In this document: in pieces, positions 18,289-26,404 of the stretch
Layout: each line of letters begins with the position of its first letter
Numbering within the stretch: position 1 is the stretch's first letter
DNA from: Xanthobacteraceae bacterium
Lineage (GTDB): Bacteria; Pseudomonadota; Alphaproteobacteria; Rhizobiales; Xanthobacteraceae
Length of the DNA stretch: 64,000 nt
NCBI GenBank assembly: GCA_031291475.1
Contig: JARLIY010000034.1
Location: 1 to 64,000, forward strand
Reading direction: 5' to 3'
Position numbers and translations under genes: made by a program
The notes under the pieces: generated by a model
What the model was told of the DNA's origin: nothing
The model's input: only the letters and a program-made list of their open reading frames with translations
The model's database searches: none

Positions 18289-18714
18289 ATGGCCAATTTC
18301 ACTCCTATCTCGGCGGCAATCGGCGGCGCGCTGATCGGGCTTTCCGCCGTGCTCTTGATGGTGCTCAATGGGCGCATCGCCGGCATCACCGGTGTCTTTG
18401 CCGGATTGATCGACCCGCTCTCGACCGATCGCGCCTGGCGCGCGACCTTCGTGGCCGGGCTCATCGCCGCGCCGTTCTCCGCCCTGCTGCTCGGTTACAC
18501 GATCCCCATTCCGCACATGCCGACCAGCTTCATCACCATAACGGCCGCCGGCCTGCTGGTCGGCTTCGGCACTAGGCTCAGCAACGGCTGCACGTCCGGT
18601 CACGGCATCTGCGGCATCGCGCGGCTGTCGCCGCGCTCGATTACGGCAACCGCCATCTTCATGGCCGCCGCCATTGTCGTGGTCGCGCTGACCCGGCACG
18701 TGATCGGAGGCTAA
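18289..18714 (+). CDS. pmpA: YeeE/YedE-family half-transporter, PmpA-like
   Basis: 141 aa integral membrane protein of the sulfur-transport (YeeE/YedE, TsuA) family, occurring as the N-terminal half of a split transporter. It has about four hydrophobic helices. The signature GTRLSNGCTSGHGICGIARL carries the conserved Cys and Gly residues implicated in thiosulfate passage in TsuA. The second half follows after 3 bases, so the two probably form one transporter. The 266-base region before it holds no gene that I can support. No rhodanese or BigR-type repressor gene accompanies the pair here, unlike many pmpAB loci. Confidence 0.88.
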   Translation: MANFTPISAAIGGALIGLSAVLLMVLNGRIAGITGVFAGLIDPLSTDRAWRATFVAGLIAAPFSALLLGYTIPIPHMPTSFITITAAGLLVGFGTRLSNGCTSGHGICGIARLSPRSITATAIFMAAAIVVVALTRHVIGG

Positions 18715-18717
18715 GCC

Positions 18718-19185
18718 ATGCGCGCACTCGCAAGTCTCGTTTGCGGTTTCGTCTTCGGCTGGGGACTCTTCATTTCCGGCATGATCCGGCCGGACAAGGT
18801 TTTGGGGTTCCTCGATATCCTCGCCATTCCCAGCGGCAATTGGGATCCGAGCCTCGCCGTGGTGATGGCGGCTGCGCTCGCGGTGACCGGCGCCGGCTAT
18901 GCGCTGGCGCGGCGCCGCACGCCGGTTTTCGAAGCGCGGAACCAGTGGCCGACACAAACGGCGATCGACCGGCCGCTCGTCGTCGGCTCGGTGCTGTTCG
19001 GCGTCGGCTGGGGACTGGTCGGACTGTGTCCCGGACCGGCGATCGAGAATCTGGCGTCACTGTCTCCCGGCGTCGTCGTATTTGTCGTCGCCATGGCGAT
19101 CGGCACTATCGCGCACGATTACTGGTATGCGCGAAGCGACGCCCCCGAGCCTACGCTCGCGCAGGCGAAGGCGGCCGACGGATAA
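18718..19185 (+). CDS. pmpB: YeeE/YedE-family half-transporter, PmpB-like (DUF6691 type)
   Basis: 155 aa membrane protein and second half of the split sulfur-compound transporter. The conserved N-terminal stretch GFVFGWGLFISGMIRP and the late GVGWGLVGLCPGPAIENL motif with its Cys are the family hallmarks. A strong GGAGG ribosome-binding site lies 7 bases before ATG 18718, overlapping the end of pmpA, so the pair is translationally linked. It ends 12 bases from the convergent LysR gene. Confidence 0.88.
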   Translation: MRALASLVCGFVFGWGLFISGMIRPDKVLGFLDILAIPSGNWDPSLAVVMAAALAVTGAGYALARRRTPVFEARNQWPTQTAIDRPLVVGSVLFGVGWGLVGLCPGPAIENLASLSPGVVVFVVAMAIGTIAHDYWYARSDAPEPTLAQAKAADG

Positions 19186-19197
19186 GTCCGTCTCCGG

Positions 19198-20097
19198 TCA
19201 CAGCCGCCCCTTGACGTAGCCGGTCAATCCCGCGGCGAGGTGATCGAACAACAGCCGCACGCGGCGCGTTGCTTTTGAGCCCTCGTGCATGACCAGCCAG
19301 ACTTCCAGCGCGTATTGCAGCGCGTTCGGCAGCACGGCGACGAGTTCGGGCGTGCGCCGCGCGATATTGTCCTGACAGCCGCCGATGCCGATTCCGGCGC
19401 GTAGCGCCGCGAGCTGAGCAAGATCGTGGTCACTGCGAAAGCCGAAATCCTCGCGCTTCAAGCGTCGGCCCATTTCGCCCGCGGCGCGAAACGTACGATC
19501 GTCGCGATCGAAGCCGATGAGGCAATGGCTCGCCAAATCGGCGATCGAGCGCGGCTCGCCGAAGCGGGCGAGGTAGCGGCGATGGGCGTAAAGCCCGATG
19601 CGTGCGGCGCCGATCCGGCGCGCGACCAAACCGCTTTGCGTCGGGCGTACCATGCGCACGGCGATGTCGGCGTCGCGGCGCGCCAAATCTTCGGTGCGAT
19701 TGGTGAGCGCGAGCTCGATCGCGATGCCCGGATGCTCGGCGCGAAACGCCGCAAGGATCGGCGGCAAGACCTCGCAGCCGATGACGTCGCTCGCGGTCAC
19801 CCGCACGGCGCCGCGGTCGGCCGCCGCCTCGCCCGAAGCCGCGCGCGCCAACGCTGCCGCCGCGGCCGCCATGGCTTCGACCGGCGGTCCGAGTGCCAGC
19901 GCCGCCGGGGTGGGCGTCAGGCCGCGCGGCGAACGGGTGAATAAAGTCACGCCGAGCGCCGCTTCGAGCGCATCGATATGGCGGCCCACAGTTGGCTGGG
20001 TCAGGCCGAGCCGGCGCGCCGCGCCGGACAGACTGCCGTCGCGCGCGACCTCGCCGAAGGTGCGCAGCTCGTCCCAATGGGGTGTTCGTCGAGTCAT
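19198..20097 (-). CDS. LysR-family transcriptional regulator
   Basis: 299 aa. The N-terminal winged helix-turn-helix is clear (FGEVARDGSLSGAARRLGLTQPTVGRHIDALE, about residues 14-45), followed by the substrate-binding effector domain from about residue 95 (VRVTASDVIGCEVLPPILAAF). The gene diverges from the DUF4260 and MBL-fold genes across a 91-base AT-rich gap (20098-20188), the usual arrangement for a LysR protein controlling its divergent neighbours and itself. The effector is not predictable from the sequence. Confidence 0.93.
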   Translation of the reverse strand: MTRRTPHWDELRTFGEVARDGSLSGAARRLGLTQPTVGRHIDALEAALGVTLFTRSPRGLTPTPAALALGPPVEAMAAAAAALARAASGEAAADRGAVRVTASDVIGCEVLPPILAAFRAEHPGIAIELALTNRTEDLARRDADIAVRMVRPTQSGLVARRIGAARIGLYAHRRYLARFGEPRSIADLASHCLIGFDRDDRTFRAAGEMGRRLKREDFGFRSDHDLAQLAALRAGIGIGGCQDNIARRTPELVAVLPNALQYALEVWLVMHEGSKATRRVRLLFDHLAAGLTGYVKGRL

Positions 20098-20188
20098 ACG
20101 TTAATTTATAGCCGATCAAGAATAATATGCAATTTCGTTTAATGCAGGCGGCCACTACGTAACAGCCAACGTACAGGGAGCCGCCGCC

Positions 20189-20620
20189 ATGCATGCCTCG
20201 ATCCAATCCTTTGAACACCCGGAAAATTTCCCGCTGTCATCCTCCGACGCGGCGCAAGGATTTGTAACCGGCGGCGTACGTCGGATGCTGCGGCTCGAAG
20301 CTTTCGCCGCTTTCGCCGCTGCGGTCGCGGTTTATGCCCACGGCGGTTTTTCCTGGCCGCTCTTTGCGCTTCTCTTCTTGGCGCCTGACCTGGCGATGCT
20401 CGCTTACGTCGGCGGACCGCGCGGCGGCGCCTTTGTCTACAATCTCGCCCACAACGCCGCGCTGGCGCTGGCGACGACGCTGGCCGGTTTTTTCGGCGCC
20501 GCGCCTTTTGTTGCGGCCGCCGGGCTAATCTGGATCGCCCACATCGGTTTTGACCGGGCGCTCGGCTACGGGCTCAAATATTCGACGCACTTTCGCGACA
20601 CGCATCTCGGCCGGCGCTGA
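20189..20620 (+). CDS. DUF4260-family small membrane protein
   Basis: 143 aa. The C-terminal ~110 residues match the DUF4260 pattern: LRLEAFAAFAAAVAVYAHGG, PDLAMLAYVGGPRGGA, YNLAHNAALAL and HIGFDRALGYGLKYSTHF. About four hydrophobic helices are visible, so it is an integral membrane protein of unknown function. A GGGAG site lies 8 bases before ATG 20189. In this setting it is probably under the divergent LysR regulator and co-transcribed with the MBL-fold gene 38 bases downstream. The first ~35 residues are not part of the domain. Confidence 0.82.
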   Translation: MHASIQSFEHPENFPLSSSDAAQGFVTGGVRRMLRLEAFAAFAAAVAVYAHGGFSWPLFALLFLAPDLAMLAYVGGPRGGAFVYNLAHNAALALATTLAGFFGAAPFVAAAGLIWIAHIGFDRALGYGLKYSTHFRDTHLGRR

Positions 20621-20658
20621 GCGTCAAACAGCAGAAAGAACAATGAAGGAGAACGCTC

Positions 20659-21543
20659 ATGCGCGTTCACGCCATTCAAACCGGCCGCGTTCTGATCAAA
20701 AAGGCGCAGATCGAGGGTCACGGCTACGGGTTGCGCCGCCAACTGGCACCCGTCATTTCCTCGCAATGGGCGGACTGGTCGCCTACCTATGCCTGGGCAA
20801 TCGAGCATCGCGAAGGCGTGATCGTCGTCGATACCGGCGCCACCACGCATCTGAAATCGCTGCCGCGCTGGCATCCATATTTTCAATTTGCCGTCCGTTT
20901 CGACATCGAGCCGGAGCAGGAGCTCGGCCCGCAATTGCAAAGCCTCGGCATCGGCCCGCGCGACGTCACAACGGTGGTGCTGACGCATCTGCATATCGAC
21001 CACGACGGCGGGCTGGCGCACGTCTCGCACAGCCGCGTCCTTGCCGACGGCGACGAGATCGCCCGTACCGCCGGCATCAAGGGCGCGCTGCTCGGCTACC
21101 TGCCGCAACGATGGCCGGCATGGTTCGACCCGCAGCCTTTGGCCTGGGACCCCAAGCCTTACGGGCCATTTGCCCGCAGCGCCTCCCTGACGGCGGCGGG
21201 TGACGTGATCGCCGTGACGACGCCAGGCCATACGCCGAGCCATCTGTCGATAATCGTGCAGGACGGCGATGAGCAGATCATGCTCGCCGGCGACACCTCA
21301 TATCTCGAGGCGACCATGCTGCGTGGCGTCATCGACGGCATCAGCCCCGATGAAAACGTGGCGCGGGAGACGCTTTCGAATATTCGCGCGCTGTGCGCCC
21401 AGCATCCGACCGTCTACCTGCCGTCGCACGACCCGCAGTCGGCCGCGCGGCTGGCGGAGCGGCGCATCGTCGGCCCGCGGCGTCAGACCCGCAACGCAAC
21501 GAGCTGGCCGCCGTCGACGACGATCGTCGCGCCGGTCATGTAG
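20659..21543 (+). CDS. MBL-fold hydrolase, lactonase-like
   Basis: 294 aa. The metal-binding motif HLHIDH is at His110, His112, Asp114 and His115, with later ligand candidates in TPGHTPSH and LAGDTSY and in the final SHDPQSA. The overall pattern resembles quorum-quenching lactonases, but this protein is only distantly similar to the one at 8100-8900. ATG 20659 follows a GGAG site. The last 20 residues run past the usual domain end, and the 3' end overlaps the convergent SDR gene by 61 bases, so the stop has probably moved downstream in this lineage. It is likely co-regulated with the DUF4260 gene by the LysR protein. Confidence 0.85.
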   Translation: MRVHAIQTGRVLIKKAQIEGHGYGLRRQLAPVISSQWADWSPTYAWAIEHREGVIVVDTGATTHLKSLPRWHPYFQFAVRFDIEPEQELGPQLQSLGIGPRDVTTVVLTHLHIDHDGGLAHVSHSRVLADGDEIARTAGIKGALLGYLPQRWPAWFDPQPLAWDPKPYGPFARSASLTAAGDVIAVTTPGHTPSHLSIIVQDGDEQIMLAGDTSYLEATMLRGVIDGISPDENVARETLSNIRALCAQHPTVYLPSHDPQSAARLAERRIVGPRRQTRNATSWPPSTTIVAPVM

Positions 21544-22259
21544 CGGCCGGCATCGGAGACGAGCAGCAGCAGCGGCCCGTCGAGATCGCTTTCCTCGCCG
21601 AAGCGGCCGATGGGAATCTGGCGTTTCATTGCCGCGCCGCGCTCGCCGGCGAGGTAATCGCGGTTGATGTCGGTGACGATCCAGCCCGGCGCGATGGCGT
21701 TGACGCGGATGCCCTTGAATGCGAGCTCGAGCGACAGCGCCTTGGTGAATTGGATCACGCCGGCTTTGGCCGTGGCATAGGCGGCGACGCCCTTGTCGAC
21801 GTTGAGCCCGAGCACCGAGGCGATGTTGACGATGGCGCCGCCCTTGCCGGCGGCGAGCATGCGCCGCGCGGCTTCCTGCGCCCAATAGAACACTGCGTCG
21901 AGATTGATGGACATGACGCGCCGCCACTCCTCTTCGCTCAGCTCCACGGCGCGGCCGGAATGCGCCACGCCGGCATTGTTGACAAGGATCGTCACCGTGC
22001 CGAAAGTCTTTTCCGCGGCATCGAAAGCACGCTGCATCGCCGCGCGGTCGCGAACATCGGCCTCGACGGCGGCGGCACGGCCGCCCGCTTTCTCGATCCG
22101 CGTTTGCAGCGCCGCAAGGCGGTCGGCCCGCCGCGCCACCAGAACGACCGCCGCGCCGTTCTCCGCGAGGACTTCGGCGAAGCGCGCGCCGAGCCCGCTC
22201 GAAGCGCCGGTCACCAGCGCCACCTTGCCGGAGAGATCGAATATCTGCGCGGCGGCCAT
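21483..22259 (-). CDS. Short-chain dehydrogenase/reductase
   Basis: 258 aa classical SDR. Cofactor loop TGASSGLG near residue 17, NNAG near residue 95, catalytic Ser in NIASVLG, and the YATAK catalytic Tyr-Lys pair 13 residues later; C-terminal VDGGQLVALRV. NAD(P)-dependent oxidation or reduction of an alcohol or ketone, substrate unknown. An Arg after the Rossmann beta-2 strand (ARRADR) favours NADP(H). ATG 22259 is preceded by AGGA at about 6 bases; the longer frame reaching 22346 adds 29 residues unlike the family N-terminus. Its last 61 bases overlap the convergent MBL-fold gene. Confidence 0.92.
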   Translation of the reverse strand: MAAAQIFDLSGKVALVTGASSGLGARFAEVLAENGAAVVLVARRADRLAALQTRIEKAGGRAAAVEADVRDRAAMQRAFDAAEKTFGTVTILVNNAGVAHSGRAVELSEEEWRRVMSINLDAVFYWAQEAARRMLAAGKGGAIVNIASVLGLNVDKGVAAYATAKAGVIQFTKALSLELAFKGIRVNAIAPGWIVTDINRDYLAGERGAAMKRQIPIGRFGEESDLDGPLLLLVSDAGRYMTGATIVVDGGQLVALRV

Positions 22260-22397
22260 GACAGAGTCCTTTACAGCGGGGCCGTCATTTGTGTCCGTTC
22301 CGTACCGCTTCGGCAAGCGGGAAAGCCGCAACGTGCTCCGCGCCACGCCAGCGGCGGCGATGCCTTTGGCTAGGTAGAAACGCCGAAGGGGCGATCC

Positions 22398-22422
22398 GGA
22401 ACTTTCAACCGGGCGGTGGGTT
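22398..22422 (+). promoter_or_regulatory. EcfG-type general-stress promoter candidate
   Basis: GGAAC at 22398-22402, 17 bases, then GTT at 22420-22422, the spacing and core of the alphaproteobacterial EcfG (sigma-EcfG) promoter. It lies 38 bases before ATG 22460 of a small membrane ORF. The rest of the 405-base gap between the SDR and TRAP genes (22260-22664) shows nothing else that I can support. Confidence 0.45.
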
Positions 22423-22459
22423 CACTATCTGCAACTACGAACTAAAGCGGGCGACCCGA

Positions 22460-22621
22460 ATGGAAAATCCTGTGGCCTTGTGGTTGGGCGTGGCACTCTA
22501 CGCCGGCATCGGTCTGTTCGGCATTTTCGTCATTCACGACAGCACACCGAGCATTCGGAATCTGACGGTCGGGTATGGCGTGGCGTATCGCACGCTGGCC
22601 AATTCAGAAGCCCCGAGATAG
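22460..22621 (+). CDS. Possible small single-pass membrane protein
   Basis: 53 codons, beginning MENPVALWLGVALYAGIGLF. One strong hydrophobic segment spans residues ~5-25, followed by a polar tail. No ribosome-binding site stands out. Support comes from the stress-type promoter 38 bases upstream and the membrane-like composition in an otherwise empty gap. It could be a stress-induced small protein, or an accidental frame; it resembles no family I recognise. Confidence 0.4.
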   Translation: MENPVALWLGVALYAGIGLFGIFVIHDSTPSIRNLTVGYGVAYRTLANSEAPR

Positions 22622-22664
22622 CTCGCGACTTCAATTTAGAAATCGATGCAGTGCCGGCGCGCGG

Positions 22665-24050
22665 TCACGAACCGTAGAGCCGGTGCGGCAGCCACGTCGC
22701 CATCCCCGGCAAGAACCACAGCGTCGCGAGCATGGCGAGCTGGATGAGCACGAACGGAACGATGCCGAGATAGATGTCCCGGGTCGTGATTTCCGGCGGC
22801 GCCACGCCGCGCAGATAAAACAATGTCGGGCCGAGCGGCGGATGCATGTAGGATGTCTGAAAATTCACCGCCATCATGATGCCGAGCCAGACCGGATCGA
22901 CGCCGGGCATCTTCAGCAGCACCGGCGCGACGATCGGCACCACCACGAAGATGATCTCGAAAGCATCCATCACGAAGCCGAGCACGAACAGCGCGACCAT
23001 GACCGCCAAAGTTGCGCCGGCGACGCCGCCCGGCAGATCGACCAGCGCGCGCTCCACCAGGACATCGCCGCCGAGGCCACGGAAAACCAGGCTGAAAAGG
23101 GTGGCGCCGATCAAGATGAGAAAGATCATGCTGGTGATCTCGGTCGTACGCACGAGAACAGGCATCAGCAAACCGGCCGCGGCAGCCTTGCGCGCGGCCA
23201 GCAGGATCGCGCCGACGGCGCCGACCGAGGCCGCTTCGGTCGGCGTCGCCACGCCGCCGAGGATGGAGCCGAGCACGGCAAGGATCAGGACAAGCGGCGC
23301 GAACAGCGCCGCAGCGAGCCGCCGCGCCAGCGCAAAACCGCGCGGCGCGGCCGGATCGGGCGCGATCGGCGGCGATTTTTTTGGAAAAAAAATCGCGACG
23401 CCGAGCAGATAAAGCATATAGAGCAGGACCAGGACGAGGCCGGGGATGATGGCGCCGGCGAACAGATCGGACACCGAGACGGTCCGCGGCGCGAAATTCC
23501 CTTGCGCCAATTGCGCCGCTTGATAGGAATTGCCGAGCTGGTCGCCGAGCAGGATCAGCACGGTCGCCGGCGGAAAAATCTGCGCCAAGGTCGCCGTCGC
23601 GGCGACCGTGCCGGCCGCCAACGCCCTGTTGTAGCCGTGCCGCAACATTGTCGGCAGCACGATCAGCCCCAAGGTCACCGTCGTGGCGCCGACGATGCCC
23701 TTTGCCGCCGCCAGCAGCACGCCGACGAGAATGACCGCGATGCCGAGCCCGCCCGGCAGCGCGCCGAACAGACGGCCCGTCGTCTCCAACAGGTCTTCGG
23801 CGATGCGCGAACGCTCCAGCATGACGCCCATGAAGACGAAGAGCGGGATGGCGAGCAGCACGTCGTTGCCCAAAATGCCGAAAATGCGCTCCGGCAACGC
23901 GCCAATGAGGCCGACGTCCATCATCCCCGCAGCGGCGCCGACCGCGGCAAAAACCAGCGATACGCCGGCGAGCGTCAGCGCGACCGGGTAGCCGGCGAGC
24001 AACACCGCACACACGGCGACCACCATTGCGACAGCAAGCACTTCGCCCAT
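22665..24050 (-). CDS. TRAP transporter large permease (DctM)
   Basis: 461 aa with about twelve hydrophobic segments; the DctM family subunit that carries the solute with Na+ symport. Visible motifs include PLFVFMGVMLERS, the repeated GVATPTEAASVGAVGAI signature near the middle, and MHPPLGPTLFYLRGVAP near the C-terminus, which places it in the mannitol/chloroaromatic type of TRAP systems. ATG 24050 lies 2 bases behind the dctQ stop; a TTG at 24056 would give a 4-base overlap. No binding-protein gene adjoins this pair. The operon diverges from the nitrile hydratase genes. Confidence 0.93.
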   Translation of the reverse strand: MGEVLAVAMVVAVCAVLLAGYPVALTLAGVSLVFAAVGAAAGMMDVGLIGALPERIFGILGNDVLLAIPLFVFMGVMLERSRIAEDLLETTGRLFGALPGGLGIAVILVGVLLAAAKGIVGATTVTLGLIVLPTMLRHGYNRALAAGTVAATATLAQIFPPATVLILLGDQLGNSYQAAQLAQGNFAPRTVSVSDLFAGAIIPGLVLVLLYMLYLLGVAIFFPKKSPPIAPDPAAPRGFALARRLAAALFAPLVLILAVLGSILGGVATPTEAASVGAVGAILLAARKAAAAGLLMPVLVRTTEITSMIFLILIGATLFSLVFRGLGGDVLVERALVDLPGGVAGATLAVMVALFVLGFVMDAFEIIFVVVPIVAPVLLKMPGVDPVWLGIMMAVNFQTSYMHPPLGPTLFYLRGVAPPEITTRDIYLGIVPFVLIQLAMLATLWFLPGMATWLPHRLYGS

Positions 24051-24052
24051 GA

Positions 24053-24562
24053 TCAACGCCCGATCAGGACGAGCGCGGCGCGGATCGCCTGCGCGATCCC
24101 TTGCAGGCCGATGAAAACGGCGAACAAAGGAATGAGCGTCTTGAGCAGATAGGTCAGTGGCAGGCCGCTAGCCTCGCGGGATTGCTCGAAGACGGTCCAC
24201 GAACGCGCGGCATAGGGAATCGAAACCAGCGCGAGCACCACCGCAAACGGCATGAGGAAAACGAGCGCACCGATGAGATCCACGACCGCCCGCGTCCGCG
24301 GCGTCGCCGGCCCGTAGAAAATATCGATGCGCACGTGACCGCCGGTTTGCAACGTCCAGGCGCCGCCGAGCATGACCAAGGCGGCCATGGCGTAGAGCAC
24401 CGATTCCTGCAGCGCGATCGAGCCGAAGCCGAACACGTAACGCAACACCACCACGGCGAATTCGGCGAGAACGATGAACAGACAGCACCACGCCGCCGCC
24501 CGTCCGGCCGCCCCATTGATGCGGTCGATGCAGTCGGCGACGCGCTCGAGCCTCGGTGTCAT
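24053..24562 (-). CDS. TRAP transporter small permease (DctQ)
   Basis: 169 aa, four predicted membrane helices, DctQ family. The N-terminal helix is AAAWCCLFIVLAEFAVVVLRYVF, followed by the conserved QESVLYAMAALVMLGGAWTL and GGHVRIDIFYGPATPR loop, typical of the small subunit paired with DctM. It partners the downstream large permease, with which it is translationally linked. Start ATG 24562. A DctP-type substrate-binding protein must be supplied from elsewhere, or the system uses an unlinked one. Confidence 0.9.
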   Translation of the reverse strand: MTPRLERVADCIDRINGAAGRAAAWCCLFIVLAEFAVVVLRYVFGFGSIALQESVLYAMAALVMLGGAWTLQTGGHVRIDIFYGPATPRTRAVVDLIGALVFLMPFAVVLALVSIPYAARSWTVFEQSREASGLPLTYLLKTLIPLFAVFIGLQGIAQAIRAALVLIGR

Positions 24563-24589
24563 GGTCTCCGGCCGGTTGTTGCGCGCGGT

Positions 24590-24617
24590 GTGACAGCGCG
24601 TTTCCCCGCACTATAAT
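24590..24617 (+). promoter_or_regulatory. Sigma-70-type promoter of the nitrile hydratase operon
   Basis: -35 element GTGACA at 24590-24595, 16-base spacer, perfect -10 TATAAT at 24612-24617. Predicted transcription start is near 24624, giving a leader of about 30 bases to ATG 24654. The region also separates the divergent TRAP operon. Confidence 0.6.
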
Positions 24618-24653
24618 GCGCATCGGCTTCTGCCGCGAATGGAGAGACGTGCG

Positions 24654-25289
24654 ATGGCGCACGATGACGATCACGGCGATCACGACAACGGGCACGGATC
24701 GGAGTTGTCCGAGATGCAATTGCGCGTGCGGGCGCTGGAAACCGTGCTGGCCGAGAAAGGCTACATCGATCCGGCGGCGCTCGACGTCATGATCGAGGCC
24801 TATGAGACCAGGATCGGGCCGCACAACGGCGCGCGGGTGGTCGCCAAGGCCTGGACCGATCCGGCATTCAAGCGCGCGCTACTCGAGGATGCGACCAAAG
24901 CGGTGCAGTCGCTCGGCTTGATCAACCGGGTCGGCGATCACCTGATCGCGGTCGAGAATACGCCCAAGCTCCACAATATGATCGTGTGCACGTTGTGCTC
25001 CTGCTATCCGTGGGAAGTGCTCGGCCTGCCGCCGGTCTGGTACAAGTCCGCACCCTATCGTTCGCGCGCGGTCAACGATCCGCGCGGCGTGCTCGCCGAT
25101 TTCGGCCTTCGGCTTCCGGCAGACACGCAAATCCGCGTGTGGGACTCGACCGCGGAGACGCGCTTCATGGTCCTGCCGATGCGGCCGGCCGGGACCGACG
25201 GATGGAGCGAAGAAAGGCTTGCCGTGTTGGTCACGCGCGACAGCATGGTCGGCACCGGGCTGCCGAAGAATCCCGCCGGGGCCGCCTGA
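24654..25289 (+). CDS. nthA: Nitrile hydratase alpha subunit, cobalt type
   Basis: 211 aa; with the beta subunit hydrates nitriles to amides. The metal motif is VCTLCSC (Cys112, Thr113, Cys115, Ser116, Cys117). Thr in the second position is the cobalt-type form, in contrast to VCSLCSC of iron-type enzymes; the last two cysteines are normally oxidised to sulfinate and sulfenate. The N-terminus is unusual, His/Asp-rich ([15 protein letters not shown]), and could bind metal. GGAGAG lies 8 bases before ATG 24654; the in-frame ATG at 24639 has no such site. The beta subunit start overlaps its stop by one base. Confidence 0.96.
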   Translation: MAHDDDHGDHDNGHGSELSEMQLRVRALETVLAEKGYIDPAALDVMIEAYETRIGPHNGARVVAKAWTDPAFKRALLEDATKAVQSLGLINRVGDHLIAVENTPKLHNMIVCTLCSCYPWEVLGLPPVWYKSAPYRSRAVNDPRGVLADFGLRLPADTQIRVWDSTAETRFMVLPMRPAGTDGWSEERLAVLVTRDSMVGTGLPKNPAGAA

Positions 25290-25945
25290 TGGACGGCATC
25301 CATGACATGGGCGGCATGCACGGCTTCGGCAAAGTCGAGGCCGAGGAGAATGAGCCGGTTTTCCACGCCGCCTGGGAGGGCCGCTGCCTCGCGCTCAACC
25401 GCGCCATGGGCGCTATCGGCGCCTGGACGATCGACGAAGGGCGCGCGGGCATCGAGGCGCTGCCGCCGGGCGTCTATCTCACGCGCTCTTATTACGGGAA
25501 GTGGGCGCTGCGCCTGGAGAATATGATGATCGATCGCGGCCTTGCCGGCGCCGACGAGATTGCGGCCGGGCACGCGCTGCGCCCCGGCAAGCCGATGAAA
25601 CGGAAGCTGACCGTCGCGAACGTTCCGCGCACGCTGACGCGCGGTTCGTTTTTCCGCGAGGCGCCGGCGCCGGCGCGCTTAAAGACCGGCGACCGCGTGC
25701 GCACCAAAAAAAATCATACGGCAACCCACACGCGGCTGCCGCGCTATGCGCGCGGCCGCGCCGGGGTGATCGAGGCGATCCGCGGCTGTCATGTGTTTCC
25801 CGACTCGGTCGCCATCGGCGCCGGCGAGAACCCGCAATGGCTCTACACGCTGCTGTTCGAGGGACGCGCATTATGGGGCGAGTCCACCGACCCCATGCTC
25901 AAAGTCTCTATCGAGGCGTTCGAGCCGTATCTGGAGGCGGCCTGA
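25289..25945 (+). CDS. nthB: Nitrile hydratase beta subunit
   Basis: 218 aa. The N-terminus [14 protein letters not shown] is the classic beta-subunit opening, and the C-terminal SH3-like barrel contains THTRLPRYARGRAGVIEA and the GENPQWLYTLLFEGRALWGE segment. The two Arg residues that hydrogen-bond to the oxidised cysteines of the alpha subunit are expected in the mid-region and in HTRLPRYARG. The start codon shares one base with the alpha stop (TGATG), so the subunits are translationally coupled. Length is within the family range. Confidence 0.96.
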   Translation: MDGIHDMGGMHGFGKVEAEENEPVFHAAWEGRCLALNRAMGAIGAWTIDEGRAGIEALPPGVYLTRSYYGKWALRLENMMIDRGLAGADEIAAGHALRPGKPMKRKLTVANVPRTLTRGSFFREAPAPARLKTGDRVRTKKNHTATHTRLPRYARGRAGVIEAIRGCHVFPDSVAIGAGENPQWLYTLLFEGRALWGESTDPMLKVSIEAFEPYLEAA

Positions 25946-25947
25946 CC

Positions 25948-26310
25948 GTGAGCGTCGACGCTTCCGCCTTGCACATCCCGAGCGATACCGAAGGACTGGT
26001 GTTTCGCGAACCCTGGGAAGCGCAAGCCTTCGCGCTTGCGGTGACGCTCCAAGAGCGCGGGGTCTTCACCCGAAACGAATGGGCCGCCGCGCTCGGCGAG
26101 GAAATCCGCAGGGCGCAAACTGCCGGCGATCCGGACAGCGGCGAGACCTATTATCGTCATTGGCTCGCCGCGCTCGAACGGCTGATCGCGGCCAAGGGGC
26201 TTGCCGACACCGAAACGCTGGCTCGCACCCGCGATGCGTGGCGCCGCGCCAGCACGCGCACGCCGCATGGCACGCCGATTGAGCTCACGGCGGACGACTT
26301 CGAGGAATGA
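25948..26310 (+). CDS. Nitrile hydratase accessory/activator protein (P14K/NhlE-like)
   Basis: 120 aa. It resembles the N-terminal part of the beta subunit: VFREPWEAQAFALAVTLQERGVFTRNEWAAALGEEI and YYRHWLAALERLIAAKGL. Such proteins are the activators that escort the alpha subunit, insert cobalt and promote cysteine oxidation. GTG at 25948 starts 2 bases after the beta stop, so all three genes form one tight operon. No amidase gene and no NhlF-type cobalt permease directly adjoin the cluster. Confidence 0.9.
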   Translation: MSVDASALHIPSDTEGLVFREPWEAQAFALAVTLQERGVFTRNEWAAALGEEIRRAQTAGDPDSGETYYRHWLAALERLIAAKGLADTETLARTRDAWRRASTRTPHGTPIELTADDFEE

Positions 26311-26404
26311 AGACGAAATCGGCGCGTGCGCAGGCAGCTTGTCGCGGCGGCTGAAAATTGTCAGGCTGCGTAAACAAACTCAGCACGCCGGGGGGAAAAC
26401 CGTG

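Noticed and set aside
22575..24152. 525-codon plus-strand open frame opposite the TRAP large permease
   Set aside because: His/Arg/Asp-rich low-complexity translation typical of antisense to a membrane protein; no start signals.
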